Origin: DALYLB01 sp964468345
GTDB lineage: Bacteria; Acidobacteriota; Blastocatellia; RBC074
Direction of reading: 5' to 3'
Length of the DNA: 64,000 bases
Assembly (NCBI GenBank): GCA_964468345.1
Contig: CAYXVZ010000031.1
Coordinates: 5,280 to 69,279, forward strand
Shown here: in pieces, positions 53,998 through 62,673 of the stretch
Layout: every line of letters starts with the position of its first letter
Position numbering within the stretch: the first letter of the stretch is position 1
Position numbers and translations under genes: made by a program
Notes under the pieces: model-generated
Database searches by the model: none
What the model was told of the DNA's origin: nothing
Seen by the model: only the letters and a program-made list of their open reading frames with translations

Positions 53998-54348
53998 ATG
54001 TCTAAAGCTGGAATAACGAGCAACCGACGCAGATTGTATGAAAAAGTAAAAGGAATGCAGCACCTGGGGAAATCCGACAAGGAAATTTCCCAGGTACTGT
54101 CGATCACTCCGTTGACGATTCAGTATCTGGCCAATCTCTTCCGGAAAGATGAATCCATCGAGATGAACAAGCTGAGCGGAGACCAGGAACAGCGGAAGGA
54201 ACTCGTCTATGAAATGCTGCAGGCGGGAAAAAGCTACGCTGAAATCAGCGAAATGCTGCAGATCAGCATCGGCAGAGTCCGGCAAATCGTTCACCGGCAC
54301 GCGTGGAACCTGCGTCAGCCCAAATCAGACGCAAGCGCGAAACTCTAA
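53998..54348 (+). CDS. Small DNA-binding-type protein with two HTH motifs
   Basis: 116 aa from ATG 53998 (TTG 53992 possible). Two helix-turn-helix-like units: HLGKSDKEISQVLSITPLTI at about 24-50 and AGKSYAEISEMLQISIGRVR at about 78-105, both of the sigma-region-4/transposase-HTH kind. It has a basic N-terminus and no effector domain. Position between two copies of the same promoter/leader suggests it may regulate both, including itself and the radical SAM gene. Confidence 0.7.
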   Translation: MSKAGITSNRRRLYEKVKGMQHLGKSDKEISQVLSITPLTIQYLANLFRKDESIEMNKLSGDQEQRKELVYEMLQAGKSYAEISEMLQISIGRVRQIVHRHAWNLRQPKSDASAKL

Positions 54349-54444
54349 AGGATGTGTTTTGATTTGCAATTCCCCTCCCGACCGGGAGACATATCGAAGC
54401 TGCTTGGGCGGGCGTGTGGAATAGCTTTGTCAAGTATCCCTGCT

Positions 54445-54548
54445 GTTGACTTGAAAGACGCGATGCAACATTATGCAGAAGAATCGAGTCTAGCTCACTC
54501 CTTTTTCAGATCCTCTGGAATCCCCCAGGTTACCTGACATCCACAGCT
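54445..54548. repeat. 104-bp promoter/leader repeat, copy B
   Basis: Same length as copy A with about 19 differences and no gaps by eye. It ends 11 bases before the ATG of the radical SAM gene, so the conserved part is the 5' untranslated region of that mRNA. Confidence 0.85.
54446..54474 (+). promoter_or_regulatory. Promoter of radical SAM gene (copy B)
   Basis: TTGACT, 17-base spacer, CATTAT, with the spacer end ATGCAA shared with copy A. Predicted leader about 80 bases. Confidence 0.55.
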
Positions 54549-54559
54549 ACTTGGGTCTG

Positions 54560-56134
54560 ATGAAAATACTCCTGTACAACCCGGATAACGGTGTGACGCG
54601 GAATTTTATGCCGCATCTCTGGATGTTCCTGTTGAAAGCGCTGACGCCCGCCGAACACGAGGTGATGTTGATCGATGGCAATGCGCAGGCGATGGATGAA
54701 GCCGGGATTGCGCAATTCGTCCGAGAGCAGAAAATCGATCTGGTGGGAATCGGCGCGATGACGCGAATGATCGCGAAGGCCTATCGAATCGCCGATGCAA
54801 TTCGGGCAACCGGAGTCCCCGTCGTGATGGGCGGGCCGCATGTAACCGAAGTGCCGGATGAAGCGCTCGGCAAAGATGGCGGCCCAAGGCACGCGGATGC
54901 GGTGGCGCTCGGCGAGGCGGATCAAACCTGGCCGCTAATCCTGGCCGATGCCGCGCGGGGACAGTTGCAAGAAGTCTATCGGCCGATCGATGCCGCCGGC
55001 AAAGAAGTAAAGCCCAGCCTGCAACCTTATCCCGCCATTCCATGGGAATCGATGGATCTCGATCAATTCAACCTGATTCCCAAATTCATGGCCCCTTATC
55101 TGAAAACGATCGCCGGCGGATGGAGCACGTTTCGCATTATCCCTGTCGAATCCGGCCGGGGATGCCCCTACGGCTGCGAATTCTGCACGGTGACGGGCTT
55201 TTTCGGCGATTCCATTCGTTTTCGCACAAACGAGAGCGTCGTTGCGGAGCTTCTGCAGTTAAAGGAGAGGGCCCGGAACGAAAACGGACAGGTCGCGGTT
55301 TTCTTTATCGATGACAATTTCGCAATCAATATCAAGCGGACCAAATCCCTCCTGCGAGACATCATCGCCGCGGATGCGCAGGTGTTCTGGACCGCGCAGA
55401 TCAGCGCGAACCTGCTGCGGGATGAAGAACTGCTGGACCTGATTCGCGATTCCGGCGGAAAGTGGATCTTCATCGGCATGGAATCGATCGATCCGACCAA
55501 TCTCGCTGATGTGAACAAAAACTTCATCAAGCCCTCCGAATACGGCGCCGTGCTCGAACGACTGGCGGAGCGAAACCTGCTGGCCATCACATCCTTTATC
55601 TTCGGGCTGGACAACGACACGCTCGGGGTTGCGGAACGAACGCTGGGACAAATTCGCCAATGGCCGGCGGGTCTACCTGTATTCGGCCAGTTGACGCCTT
55701 TCCCCTCGACACCGTTGTATGCAAGGCTGGAGGCCGCGGGCCGGTTGACCCGGCCCAAACACTGGTTGGATTTCGCCCCTTACCAGATGGCGCACAAGCC
55801 GCTGAAAATCACCAGTGCCGAAGCGCAGGCCGAGGTTCGGCACGCGTGGACCGATTCTTACAGCCCGACCGCTATCGGTCGCGCGGTGGAGTCCCTCTCG
55901 CACCGGCCGCTCTGGTTGCAAATCAGCTTGCTCATCGGTCGTCTCAGCTTTCGCGGCATCTACTTTCCCCAAATGGGCCGATGGGCATGGCTCAAGGTCG
56001 CGATCCAAAATCGGAAAGTCATCTTCAACCTGATTCGGGCCGGATTCAAATTGCGGTCGCAGAAGCAAAAGACAAACCTTGAAGCACCTTCGGGAATTGA
56101 AGCCGAGCCGGGCAATCAGGAAGCATGCCCATAG
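54560..56134 (+). CDS. B12-binding domain radical SAM protein
   Basis: 524 aa from ATG 54560. An N-terminal Rossmann-like cobalamin-binding domain (about 1-150) includes KILLYNPDNGVTRNFMPHLW, DLVGIGAMTRMIAKAYRIAD and VPVVMGGPHVTEVPDEAL. The radical SAM motif is GRGCPYGCEFCTVTGFFG (C-x3-C-x2-C) near residue 210. A TIM-barrel part follows, with FFIDDNFAINIKRTKSLLRD and KWIFIGMESIDP. The lack of His in a DxHxxG motif implies base-off cobalamin binding, as usual for this group. It may be a methyltransferase or ring-modifying enzyme; the substrate is unknown. Cobalamin need fits the cobalt importer nearby. Confidence 0.9.
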   Translation: MKILLYNPDNGVTRNFMPHLWMFLLKALTPAEHEVMLIDGNAQAMDEAGIAQFVREQKIDLVGIGAMTRMIAKAYRIADAIRATGVPVVMGGPHVTEVPDEALGKDGGPRHADAVALGEADQTWPLILADAARGQLQEVYRPIDAAGKEVKPSLQPYPAIPWESMDLDQFNLIPKFMAPYLKTIAGGWSTFRIIPVESGRGCPYGCEFCTVTGFFGDSIRFRTNESVVAELLQLKERARNENGQVAVFFIDDNFAINIKRTKSLLRDIIAADAQVFWTAQISANLLRDEELLDLIRDSGGKWIFIGMESIDPTNLADVNKNFIKPSEYGAVLERLAERNLLAITSFIFGLDNDTLGVAERTLGQIRQWPAGLPVFGQLTPFPSTPLYARLEAAGRLTRPKHWLDFAPYQMAHKPLKITSAEAQAEVRHAWTDSYSPTAIGRAVESLSHRPLWLQISLLIGRLSFRGIYFPQMGRWAWLKVAIQNRKVIFNLIRAGFKLRSQKQKTNLEAPSGIEAEPGNQEACP

Positions 56135-56230
56135 AACGCGCCGCTTGTTGAAATGACGCTCCTCGCAATAAGCGACCACACGAATGACGCTCCGGTCGCC
56201 TTAATGAGTTCGTTGACGGCGCTCGCGCTC

Positions 56231-56345
56231 CAGAGCAGCGAAGCCGCAACCAATGAAGTGAACTGAAAAGAAAGGAACAGACGGATCAAAATATATTTTG
56301 GTCCATCTATTCCTTTCTTTTTGTCTATTCCGTCTCTCTCCTTCC
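56231..56345. repeat. Family B palindrome, further copy
   Basis: It begins CAGAGCAGCGAAGCCGCAAC, then arms AAGAAAGGAACAGACGGAT and ATCTATTCCTTTCTTT-like complement around an AT-rich loop (AAAATATATTTTGG). Rest of spacer 56346-56597: no gene seen. Confidence 0.7.
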
Positions 56346-56597
56346 CACATCGCATTTTTTGACTCAAAAACAGAAAAGGGATTTGTCTTTTCCCCGTGTC
56401 CCGGAGTGCTCCCGTGGTTCCACGGTTGTCATTGCCTTGAACCATGATCCGGCAATGGCAAACGACAAATAACTGCATCTCGAAATTTATGCCCTGGTGC
56501 TTCGATTCAATCTCTACCGCAGACTTTGCATTGATTTTACTTTCGGTTGAGAATCATGTGATATCAAGATGCTAAGTTTTGCTGATCTTGACAACTG

Positions 56598-56981
56598 ATG
56601 CGCCCAAGTTTTTCTTCAAGCGAGGGCCTGTCTTCAGAATGGCGTGTGACCCTTATGGACCATGTGAAGAAACTGAGTTTGAAACGCTCCCTGGTAAAGG
56701 CCGACCTGTGGGACGAACGGCTTGGCGATCCTCTGACGGAAGAAAGAGCGACGGCTGCGTTATTACAACAAATGGAGCAACAACTGGGACATGGGGCGTA
56801 TTTGATTTTTCCGCCTCCGACCGGTCTGCACGGAATCCGCGAGGTCCGTGTGATCTGGGAAGGCATGACGTCGGTACTGGCGCGGGACGAAGATTTTGCC
56901 GTTGCATTGTGCCTGGCCGCGCTCGAATTGCCGAATTTTCTCTGCCGCCATCCTGAATGTGCAGCCAAGCAGGAGCAATAA
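56598..56981 (+). CDS. Hypothetical protein
   Basis: 127 aa; the true start may be ATG 56655 (MDHVKKLSLKRSL, 108 aa). It has charged helices (LTEERATAALLQQMEQQLGH), a Pro-rich turn (LIFPPPTGLHG) and a C-terminal segment with three Cys (ALCLAALELPNFLCRHPECA). No family recognised. Codon use looks normal for the window. No operon partner. Confidence 0.5.
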   Translation: MRPSFSSSEGLSSEWRVTLMDHVKKLSLKRSLVKADLWDERLGDPLTEERATAALLQQMEQQLGHGAYLIFPPPTGLHGIREVRVIWEGMTSVLARDEDFAVALCLAALELPNFLCRHPECAAKQEQ

Positions 56982-57149
56982 AGGGATTCGTCGCAGGCCC
57001 AGGGACGTTCGTCCTGCTTACATCAGATCAAGCAAGAACGGCGCGCAGGTCGGAAAGACGCCGGCGGATGCTCCGCAAAAAGTCTGGCGATTGCCCAGGA
57101 TCGAACAAGCCATGCGTTCCATGTCGCACCAAGGGGCCGAGAGCACAAG

Positions 57150-57590
57150 ATGACAAAATCAAGACCCATACATCCCGACTTTCAAATTTTGCTGGACAAT
57201 AAAAAACAGGACATCATTGACTTGTTCGTCGATCTGCGGGCATACATCCTGGAGTTGTATCCTGACAGTAATGAATTGCTATATCACACCCACGCCCTGA
57301 CCGCAGTGTATTCAATCTCCGACAAACTCTCAGATGCATTTTGCATGTTGCCTATTTACACCAATCACATGAATCTGGGATTTAACAAAGGATCACTGTT
57401 GAAAGACCCCAACAAATTGTTGACAGGCACGGGCAATTTGATCAGACACATTGACGTAAAAACACCCAGTGACTATCGAAACGCAAAAGTAAAAGGCTTG
57501 CTTAAAGAAGCGATTAACTTTGCCATAAATGACATGGACAAGCCGACTGCGTCTGTAGGCAAAACGATATCTAAAATCAAGAAGAAATAG
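57150..57590 (+). CDS. DUF1801-like small protein
   Basis: 146 aa. The pattern DLFVDLRAYILELYPDSNEL, MLPIYTNHMNLGFNKG and SLLKDPNKLLTGTGNLIRHI fits the DUF1801/YdhG-like group (small intracellular fold of unknown activity). Codon use is markedly more AT-rich than neighbours and Lys-heavy, which suggests transfer from an AT-richer donor such as Bacteroidota. It is isolated, with no operon partner. Confidence 0.8.
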   Translation: MTKSRPIHPDFQILLDNKKQDIIDLFVDLRAYILELYPDSNELLYHTHALTAVYSISDKLSDAFCMLPIYTNHMNLGFNKGSLLKDPNKLLTGTGNLIRHIDVKTPSDYRNAKVKGLLKEAINFAINDMDKPTASVGKTISKIKKK

Positions 57591-57656
57591 CGCGGCGACT
57601 GGATATCATTCCGTAGATGTAGTGTCGGAGAAGCAGGAGCGGAAGTACCCCAGAAG

Positions 57657-57700
57657 CCTATTTTTAAGAGATAGAGCCTGTACTTTGGCCTTTTGATTTC
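57657..57700. repeat. Half copy of family A element
   Basis: TTTTTAAGAGATAGAGCCTG followed by TACTTTGGCCTTTTGATTTC matches the core and one arm of the family A elements; the other arm is missing. Confidence 0.6.
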
Positions 57701-57804
57701 TCCGATCGCACCCATCCAATCTGCTCTGTTTCAGCCTTGCCCAAACCTCCCCGGCAGGCTATTTTCGCGATAACACATTTTTGTTCCCGAGAGGATTTGC
57801 GTCC

Positions 57805-58278
57805 ATGAGCAATCTGATTCGATTCGGCATCAGTATCGAGAGTGAATTACTGGAGAGCTTCGATAGCATGTCCGCGGACCGCGGTTACAACAATCGATCG
57901 GAAGCCCTCCGCGACCTGATGCGCGATGCGCTGGTCCAGGCCCGCTTCAATGCGGATCCCGAAAAAACCGAGGTCATCGCCAGCCTCACGCTCGTCTATG
58001 ATCATCATGCGCGCGAACTGACGGACCGAATGGCCGCGATTCAGCACGAGCATCACGGCCTGGTGATCTCCGTCCTTCACGTCCATATCAGTCATGATGA
58101 TTGCATGGAACTCATCGCCATGGAGGGAAAAGTCAGCGCCGTGCGCCATCTGGCGGACGCCCTCCTGAGCCTGAAAGGCGTCAAACACGGCAAACTCTTT
58201 CTTACGCTGCCTGCAAAGAAAATCTCCGGCCGATCTCCCGCTCCTTCCCACGCTTCCCGCAAGAAAATCGCCCGCTGA
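57805..58278 (+). CDS. nikR: Nickel-responsive regulator NikR
   Basis: 157 aa from ATG 57805. The ribbon-helix-helix DNA-binding part (LIRFGISIESELLESFDSM, NNRSEALRDLMRDAL) is followed by an ACT-like metal domain. QHEHHGLVISVLHVHISHDDC contains the His/His/His/Cys set of the high-affinity nickel site. It has a longer basic C-terminal tail than usual. It represses nickel uptake genes when nickel is ample; cbiMNQO is a plausible target, but no GTATGA-N16-TCATAC operator was seen there. Confidence 0.95.
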   Translation: MSNLIRFGISIESELLESFDSMSADRGYNNRSEALRDLMRDALVQARFNADPEKTEVIASLTLVYDHHARELTDRMAAIQHEHHGLVISVLHVHISHDDCMELIAMEGKVSAVRHLADALLSLKGVKHGKLFLTLPAKKISGRSPAPSHASRKKIAR

Positions 58279-58376
58279 AGCTCCGTCACGCCGAAACCGG
58301 AAACCTTACACCTCACCGAGTCCGCCTTTTTCTTGAACATTGTTCCCCAAAACGTCGTGGCCGTGATCGTCCCGGC

Positions 58377-58451
58377 GAAAACCTGTGTGCCAACTGCGTG
58401 ATTGTCCTCAACGCCAAAACCGGCAAGCGCGTCTGGCATTATCAGATCGTC
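58377..58451 (+). pseudogene. Short fragment of a quinoprotein (PQQ) dehydrogenase
   Basis: ENLCANCVIVLNAKTGKRVW followed by HYQIV matches the tryptophan-docking blade of PQQ-dependent dehydrogenases (NxxxxxxxALNAKTGKxxWHxQ). Flanking sequence does not continue the fold. Only about 25 codons survive. Confidence 0.5.
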
Positions 58452-58579
58452 GAACGTTCCGTTGTCTGTCTCCAGGCAGCGCCACCCGCACTTTTTCCAC
58501 CGGAACCAGCGTCGCTGCGTATTTGAACGCTTCTCCGCACTTATTTGCTGTTCATCTTTCTTGGGATATTCTCTTTCAG

Positions 58580-59269
58580 ATGCGGATTTTACTGGTAGAG
58601 GATGAGCGACAGGCCGCACAGCTCCTGGCCAAGGGGCTGCGCGAACAGAGCTATGCCGTCGATATTGCGTCCGACGGAGAGAATGCGGTCTATCTTGCGA
58701 CGGTCAATGATTACGACGCTCTGATTCTCGATTTGATGCTGCCGGGCAAGGATGGCTTTGACGTATGCCGGGAACTTCGCTCGGCCGGAAAGACCCTGCC
58801 CATTCTGATGCTGACGGCGCGCGATGCCGTGCAGGACCGAATCTCAGGCCTTGATATCGGTGCGGATGACTATCTGATCAAGCCCTATGATTTTCATGAA
58901 CTGCTGGCGAGACTTCGCGCCCTGCTGCGGCGCGGGCCCGCGTTGCGGGCCGAAACGCTGGTCATCGCGGATTTGCGGATCAGCACGAGGGCGCGCCGCG
59001 CGGAACGGGCGGGCCGGAGCATCGAACTCACCTCAAAGGAATATGCCCTGCTCGAATATCTGGCGCGCCGTGCGGGCGAAGTCGTCAGCCGCGCGGACAT
59101 TGCGGAGCATGTCTGGGATGAGCGCTTCGATCCCTTTTCGAACGTGATCGAGGTCTATGTGCAGCGATTGCGACGAAAGATCGACGATGACAATCTCGTG
59201 AAACTGATTCGCACGCGTCGCGGCGAGGGATATGTTCTGATGGATGCGGAAGAAAATGCGGATTCTTGA
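58580..59269 (+). CDS. OmpR-family response regulator (CusR/CzcR-like)
   Basis: 229 aa from ATG 58580. Receiver (RILLVEDERQAAQLLAKGL, ALILDLMLPGKDG, DYLIKPYDFHELL) and winged-helix output (ELTSKEYALLEYLARRAGEV, NVIEVYVQRLRRKIDDD) are complete. It belongs to the group that controls heavy-metal RND operons. The kinase gene starts inside its last codons, and a TolC/adaptor pair follows, so it probably governs that efflux system. Confidence 0.93.
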   Translation: MRILLVEDERQAAQLLAKGLREQSYAVDIASDGENAVYLATVNDYDALILDLMLPGKDGFDVCRELRSAGKTLPILMLTARDAVQDRISGLDIGADDYLIKPYDFHELLARLRALLRRGPALRAETLVIADLRISTRARRAERAGRSIELTSKEYALLEYLARRAGEVVSRADIAEHVWDERFDPFSNVIEVYVQRLRRKIDDDNLVKLIRTRRGEGYVLMDAEENADS

Positions 59270-60653
59270 TTCGGTGCGCGCTCGATTGACGCTGTGGTAT
59301 GTCGGCACGCTGGCCCTGGTCCTGCTTGCCTTCAGCATCGGCGTGTATTCGATCACGGCCTACAATCTGTATAAACGGTTGGATGCGGGCCTGCAAACAC
59401 TCCTCGATGTTGCCGTGGTCTCGCTGCGGCACGGCATCGATGAAGGCCTTTCGCCGGAATCCGCCGCAAGGCGGGAAGTCGCAGAACTCTCCAATTCCAT
59501 CCAATCCCTGACGATTTATGACGCCGGCGGCCGGATGCTGGCCGAGAGCGCCGGGCGGCCGGGCGCTGTTGCGGCGCTGCCACCGTCATTGCTTCAGCAA
59601 GGGGCGGCGCCTCTTGCCTATAACGCGCATGGCGATTCCACGCGGGTCATGGGCCGCCACGTTCGCGTCGGGCCGAGCGGGATCGCGTTTTTCGTACTGG
59701 TCAGCCAGCCGCTCGATGCAGTAAGAAACGAACTCGAGTTGTTACGAAAAATTTTCTTGTACGCCGTTCCCTTTACCCTGCTGTTTGCGGGCCTGGGCGG
59801 TTGGCTACTTGCCCATCGCGGGCTGGCCCCGGTCGTTGCGATGGCGGAACAAGCCGGGCGGATCGAAATCGACTCGCTGAAAAAGCGGCTGCCGGTTGCG
59901 AATCCGCGCGATGAACTCGGCCGGCTCTCGATCGTTTTCAACGAACTGCTCGCGCGGCTCGAAGCGGGCTTCGATCAACAACGGCAATTTATGGCGGATG
60001 CTTCCCATGAACTCCGGACGCCAATCTCCGTCATACGCACTGCGATCAACGTTACGCAGGAACGCGCGCAACGATCGGAAGAGGAATACCGCGAGGCTCT
60101 CTCGGTGATCGGCGATCAGATCCGCCGCCTGACGCGCATTGTTGAAGATATGTTTCTGCTCGCCCGCGCCGATGCCGGACGGTTGCCTCTGCGCCCGCGC
60201 CCTTTTTATCTCGATGAATTGCTCGTGGAGACGGCGCGGGCCGCCGCGATCCTTGCCCAGCCTGCAAACGTTGCGATCGATCTGGGAGCCATGGCCGAGA
60301 TGCCTTTTGAAGGCGACGAAGACCTCTTGCGCCAGATGCTGCTTAATCTGCTCGACAATGCCATCAAACATACGCCCGCCGGTGGCAGCGTTCGGCTGCG
60401 CGCGACGCTTTCCGGAAAGGTTTGTGAAATCGAAGTGAAGGACACGGGCGCCGGCATTCCCCCCGGGGAACAGGATCGTATTTTCGATCGCTTCTATCGC
60501 GTGGATAAAGCCCGCGGCAGCGACGGGGGCGCCGGCCTCGGCCTCTCCATCGCCCGCTGGATCGCCGAAGCCCATGGCGGCAGTCTACGTTTGAAAGGTT
60601 CCGATTCGAACGGGTCCACGTTTGTGATCGGATTGCCGATTTCGAAAGTCTGA
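59256..60653 (+). CDS. Sensor histidine kinase (CusS/CzcS-like)
   Basis: 465 aa from ATG 59256 (ATG 59244 also in frame), overlapping the regulator gene by 14 bases. Two membrane helices (about 15-40 and 167-187) bracket a periplasmic sensor of roughly 125 residues. A HAMP-like linker, H-box DASHELRTPISVIRT and ATPase motifs LLNLLDNAIKHTPAGG, DTGAGIPP and GGAGLGLSIA complete it. The sensor loop has few His/Cys/Met, so the ligand is not evident. Context with an RND efflux pair suggests metal sensing. Confidence 0.92.
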   Translation: MRILDSVRARLTLWYVGTLALVLLAFSIGVYSITAYNLYKRLDAGLQTLLDVAVVSLRHGIDEGLSPESAARREVAELSNSIQSLTIYDAGGRMLAESAGRPGAVAALPPSLLQQGAAPLAYNAHGDSTRVMGRHVRVGPSGIAFFVLVSQPLDAVRNELELLRKIFLYAVPFTLLFAGLGGWLLAHRGLAPVVAMAEQAGRIEIDSLKKRLPVANPRDELGRLSIVFNELLARLEAGFDQQRQFMADASHELRTPISVIRTAINVTQERAQRSEEEYREALSVIGDQIRRLTRIVEDMFLLARADAGRLPLRPRPFYLDELLVETARAAAILAQPANVAIDLGAMAEMPFEGDEDLLRQMLLNLLDNAIKHTPAGGSVRLRATLSGKVCEIEVKDTGAGIPPGEQDRIFDRFYRVDKARGSDGGAGLGLSIARWIAEAHGGSLRLKGSDSNGSTFVIGLPISKV

Positions 60654-60680
60654 AGGAAGGTGAGAGGTATCCGCCCCGGA

Positions 60681-61151
60681 TCATCGAAGGTTTTCTATAA
60701 AATCGAAGACGTATTTATCCTCAAAGGGAATGTCAGACTTTCGTAGCAAGGTCAGATATTCCTCTCTGAATGATTTCTGCTGATGGTGTAATTCTTGGTT
60801 TTGGATGTATCGGATTACATGGTCCAACTGGGAATGTCCATACGAGAACGCGCCGAAGCCTTCCTGCCAATAAAATTTTCCTCGCACCCATCGCTGTACG
60901 TTGATGAATTTCGAAGAGTCCGTTTTGATGATCTTCACCAGATCAGACAGGGCAGTTGTCGGCCGGAGGCCGATCAGGATGCGCACGTGATCCCTCGGGC
61001 CATTGATTTACAGGAGTTTTTGTCCCTTCTCCTGATAATTCCGGAGATGTATTTGTGGATCTCGTCTTTATGCTCAGGCTGTATCAGGCATTGCCGGCCC
61101 TGGACGGCAAAGAAAAATTTGAATGTAAAGCTGTGTGTAGGTATTGGCCAT
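60681..61151 (-). pseudogene. IS200-like (REP-associated type) transposase, frameshifted
   Basis: Three frames must be joined: MANTYTQLYIQIF from 61151, then FAVQGRQCLIQPEHKDEIHK with YISGII, then INGPRDHVRILIGLRPTTAL to the stop at 60681. Together they cover a whole Y1 transposase of about 150 aa. Lesions: two shifts, one in-frame stop, and the HUH motif reads HVR instead of HVH. The Tyr helix region (DHVIRYIQNQELHHQQ) and the WQEGFGAFSYGHS segment remain intact. The last 101 codons are still open but cannot make an active enzyme. Confidence 0.85.
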
Positions 61152-61310
61152 TCTGGTTCTGCCTCTCTGTCATGAACTCCCAGATGCCGCTCCGCTGGAG
61201 CGTTGATTGTGTTTCAATGAACAATACGGGAAACACCAATTCATAGATTTCTACACGACCTGATAAATTTATCTTCCATTTATCCGTGATTCGGTATCCT
61301 GCCGGATCGT

Positions 61311-62663
61311 ATGAAAGCCAAAAACACAAAATGGATAGGCGTGCTGTTCTGCGCACTATGGGTTTCGCAATGCCTGGCCCAAGCGCCGGATCCGGCGAGA
61401 CAGGTCGAATCGCGAACCGGGCATAAACTGGGTGGCAAGCGAACCGCGCTCGCAATTCCGGAAGGGGTGTCGCTCGATGACGGCCTCCGCGAAGAAGAAG
61501 CCGTCGCGCTCGCCCTCTGGAATAACCCGGGCTTGCAGGCGGAGATGGCCACGCTTGGCGTAGCGCATGCGGATGTGATTCATGCGGGATTGCTCAGCAA
61601 TCCGCAACTGACTCTGATTGTCCCGTTCAGCACGCGCGTTTTCGAATCCCTGGTGCAATGGCCGTTCGAGGCCCTCTGGCAGCGGCCCCGGCGCGTGCGC
61701 GCGGCCCGGATCGAAGAAGACCGTGTGAGCGAAACGCTGGTTGCGCGCGCGCTCGATCTGGTGCGCGACGTGCGAATGGCCTGGGCGGAGGTCGCCCTGG
61801 CGAAACGCCGCCTGGCCATTGCCTCCGCGGCGGTTCGAGAGCGGACGGAGATCGCGGTCATCACGAACGCCCGTTTTCGCGCGGGCGATATCAGCGAACT
61901 CGAAACCGGCACGGCGCGAATCGATGCCCGCCTGGCGGAAGAGCAGGCGCTGCGGTTTGCGCAAGAAGCCGGCACGGCCCGCGAACGGTTGCGCATGCTG
62001 CTGGGATTCGCCGGCACCGATCCTGAATTCGAGATCGACCTGTCGAACCGCGGCATCCGCGCCGTTGCATCGGCCGCGCCCGCCATCGATCCGTCGCAGG
62101 CGCTCGACCTGTTGATCAAACAGGCGCTCGAAGCCCGGCCGGAAGTGCGCGCCGCCGAACTCACCATTGAAGCCGCGGGGGCGCGCGCAAAATGGGAGCG
62201 ATCGCGCATTCTCACCGTCTCCGCAATCGCCAAGGAGTATGGCCGCAACGGAACGCCGCGAAAGTTCGAACAGGGGCCGGGCGTGTTGATCGACCTGCCG
62301 ATTTTCAATCGGAACCAGGGAAACATCTCGCGCGCCGAAGCCGAGATCGAGCGCGCCCTGCGTCAATCCATCGCCGTGCAGCAACGCGTGTCGGCGGAAG
62401 TTCGCGAAGCCTATGTGCAACTCGCACAGGCCCGCGAAGCGCATGACCTCTGGCGCACGCGCCTGCTGGCGCCGATCGAACAGGACATCCGGCAGGCGGA
62501 AGCCGCGCATAAGGCCGGCGATGTTCCCTACTTATTCGTTCTTGAAACCGCGCGCCGCTTGACCGATGCCCGCTTGCGCGAACCCGAATACCAGGCGTCC
62601 GAAGAACGGGCGCGAGCGATGCTCGAGCGCAGCATCGGAAGGAGGCTGCTTGCGAATCAATAA
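61311..62663 (+). CDS. TolC-family outer membrane efflux protein (CzcC-like)
   Basis: 450 aa, the usual length. Signal peptide (to about LAQAP), then duplicated long helices (EEEAVALALWNNPGLQAEMA, ARALDLVRDVRMAWAEVALAK, LIKQALEARPEVRAAELTIE). SNPQLTLIVPF and GVLIDLPIFNRNQG are typical of the CzcC/TolC group. It starts a plus-strand unit behind the two-component pair and is followed by the adaptor at 62764. Confidence 0.9.
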   Translation: MKAKNTKWIGVLFCALWVSQCLAQAPDPARQVESRTGHKLGGKRTALAIPEGVSLDDGLREEEAVALALWNNPGLQAEMATLGVAHADVIHAGLLSNPQLTLIVPFSTRVFESLVQWPFEALWQRPRRVRAARIEEDRVSETLVARALDLVRDVRMAWAEVALAKRRLAIASAAVRERTEIAVITNARFRAGDISELETGTARIDARLAEEQALRFAQEAGTARERLRMLLGFAGTDPEFEIDLSNRGIRAVASAAPAIDPSQALDLLIKQALEARPEVRAAELTIEAAGARAKWERSRILTVSAIAKEYGRNGTPRKFEQGPGVLIDLPIFNRNQGNISRAEAEIERALRQSIAVQQRVSAEVREAYVQLAQAREAHDLWRTRLLAPIEQDIRQAEAAHKAGDVPYLFVLETARRLTDARLREPEYQASEERARAMLERSIGRRLLANQ

Positions 62664-62673
62664 GCACGCGCGT

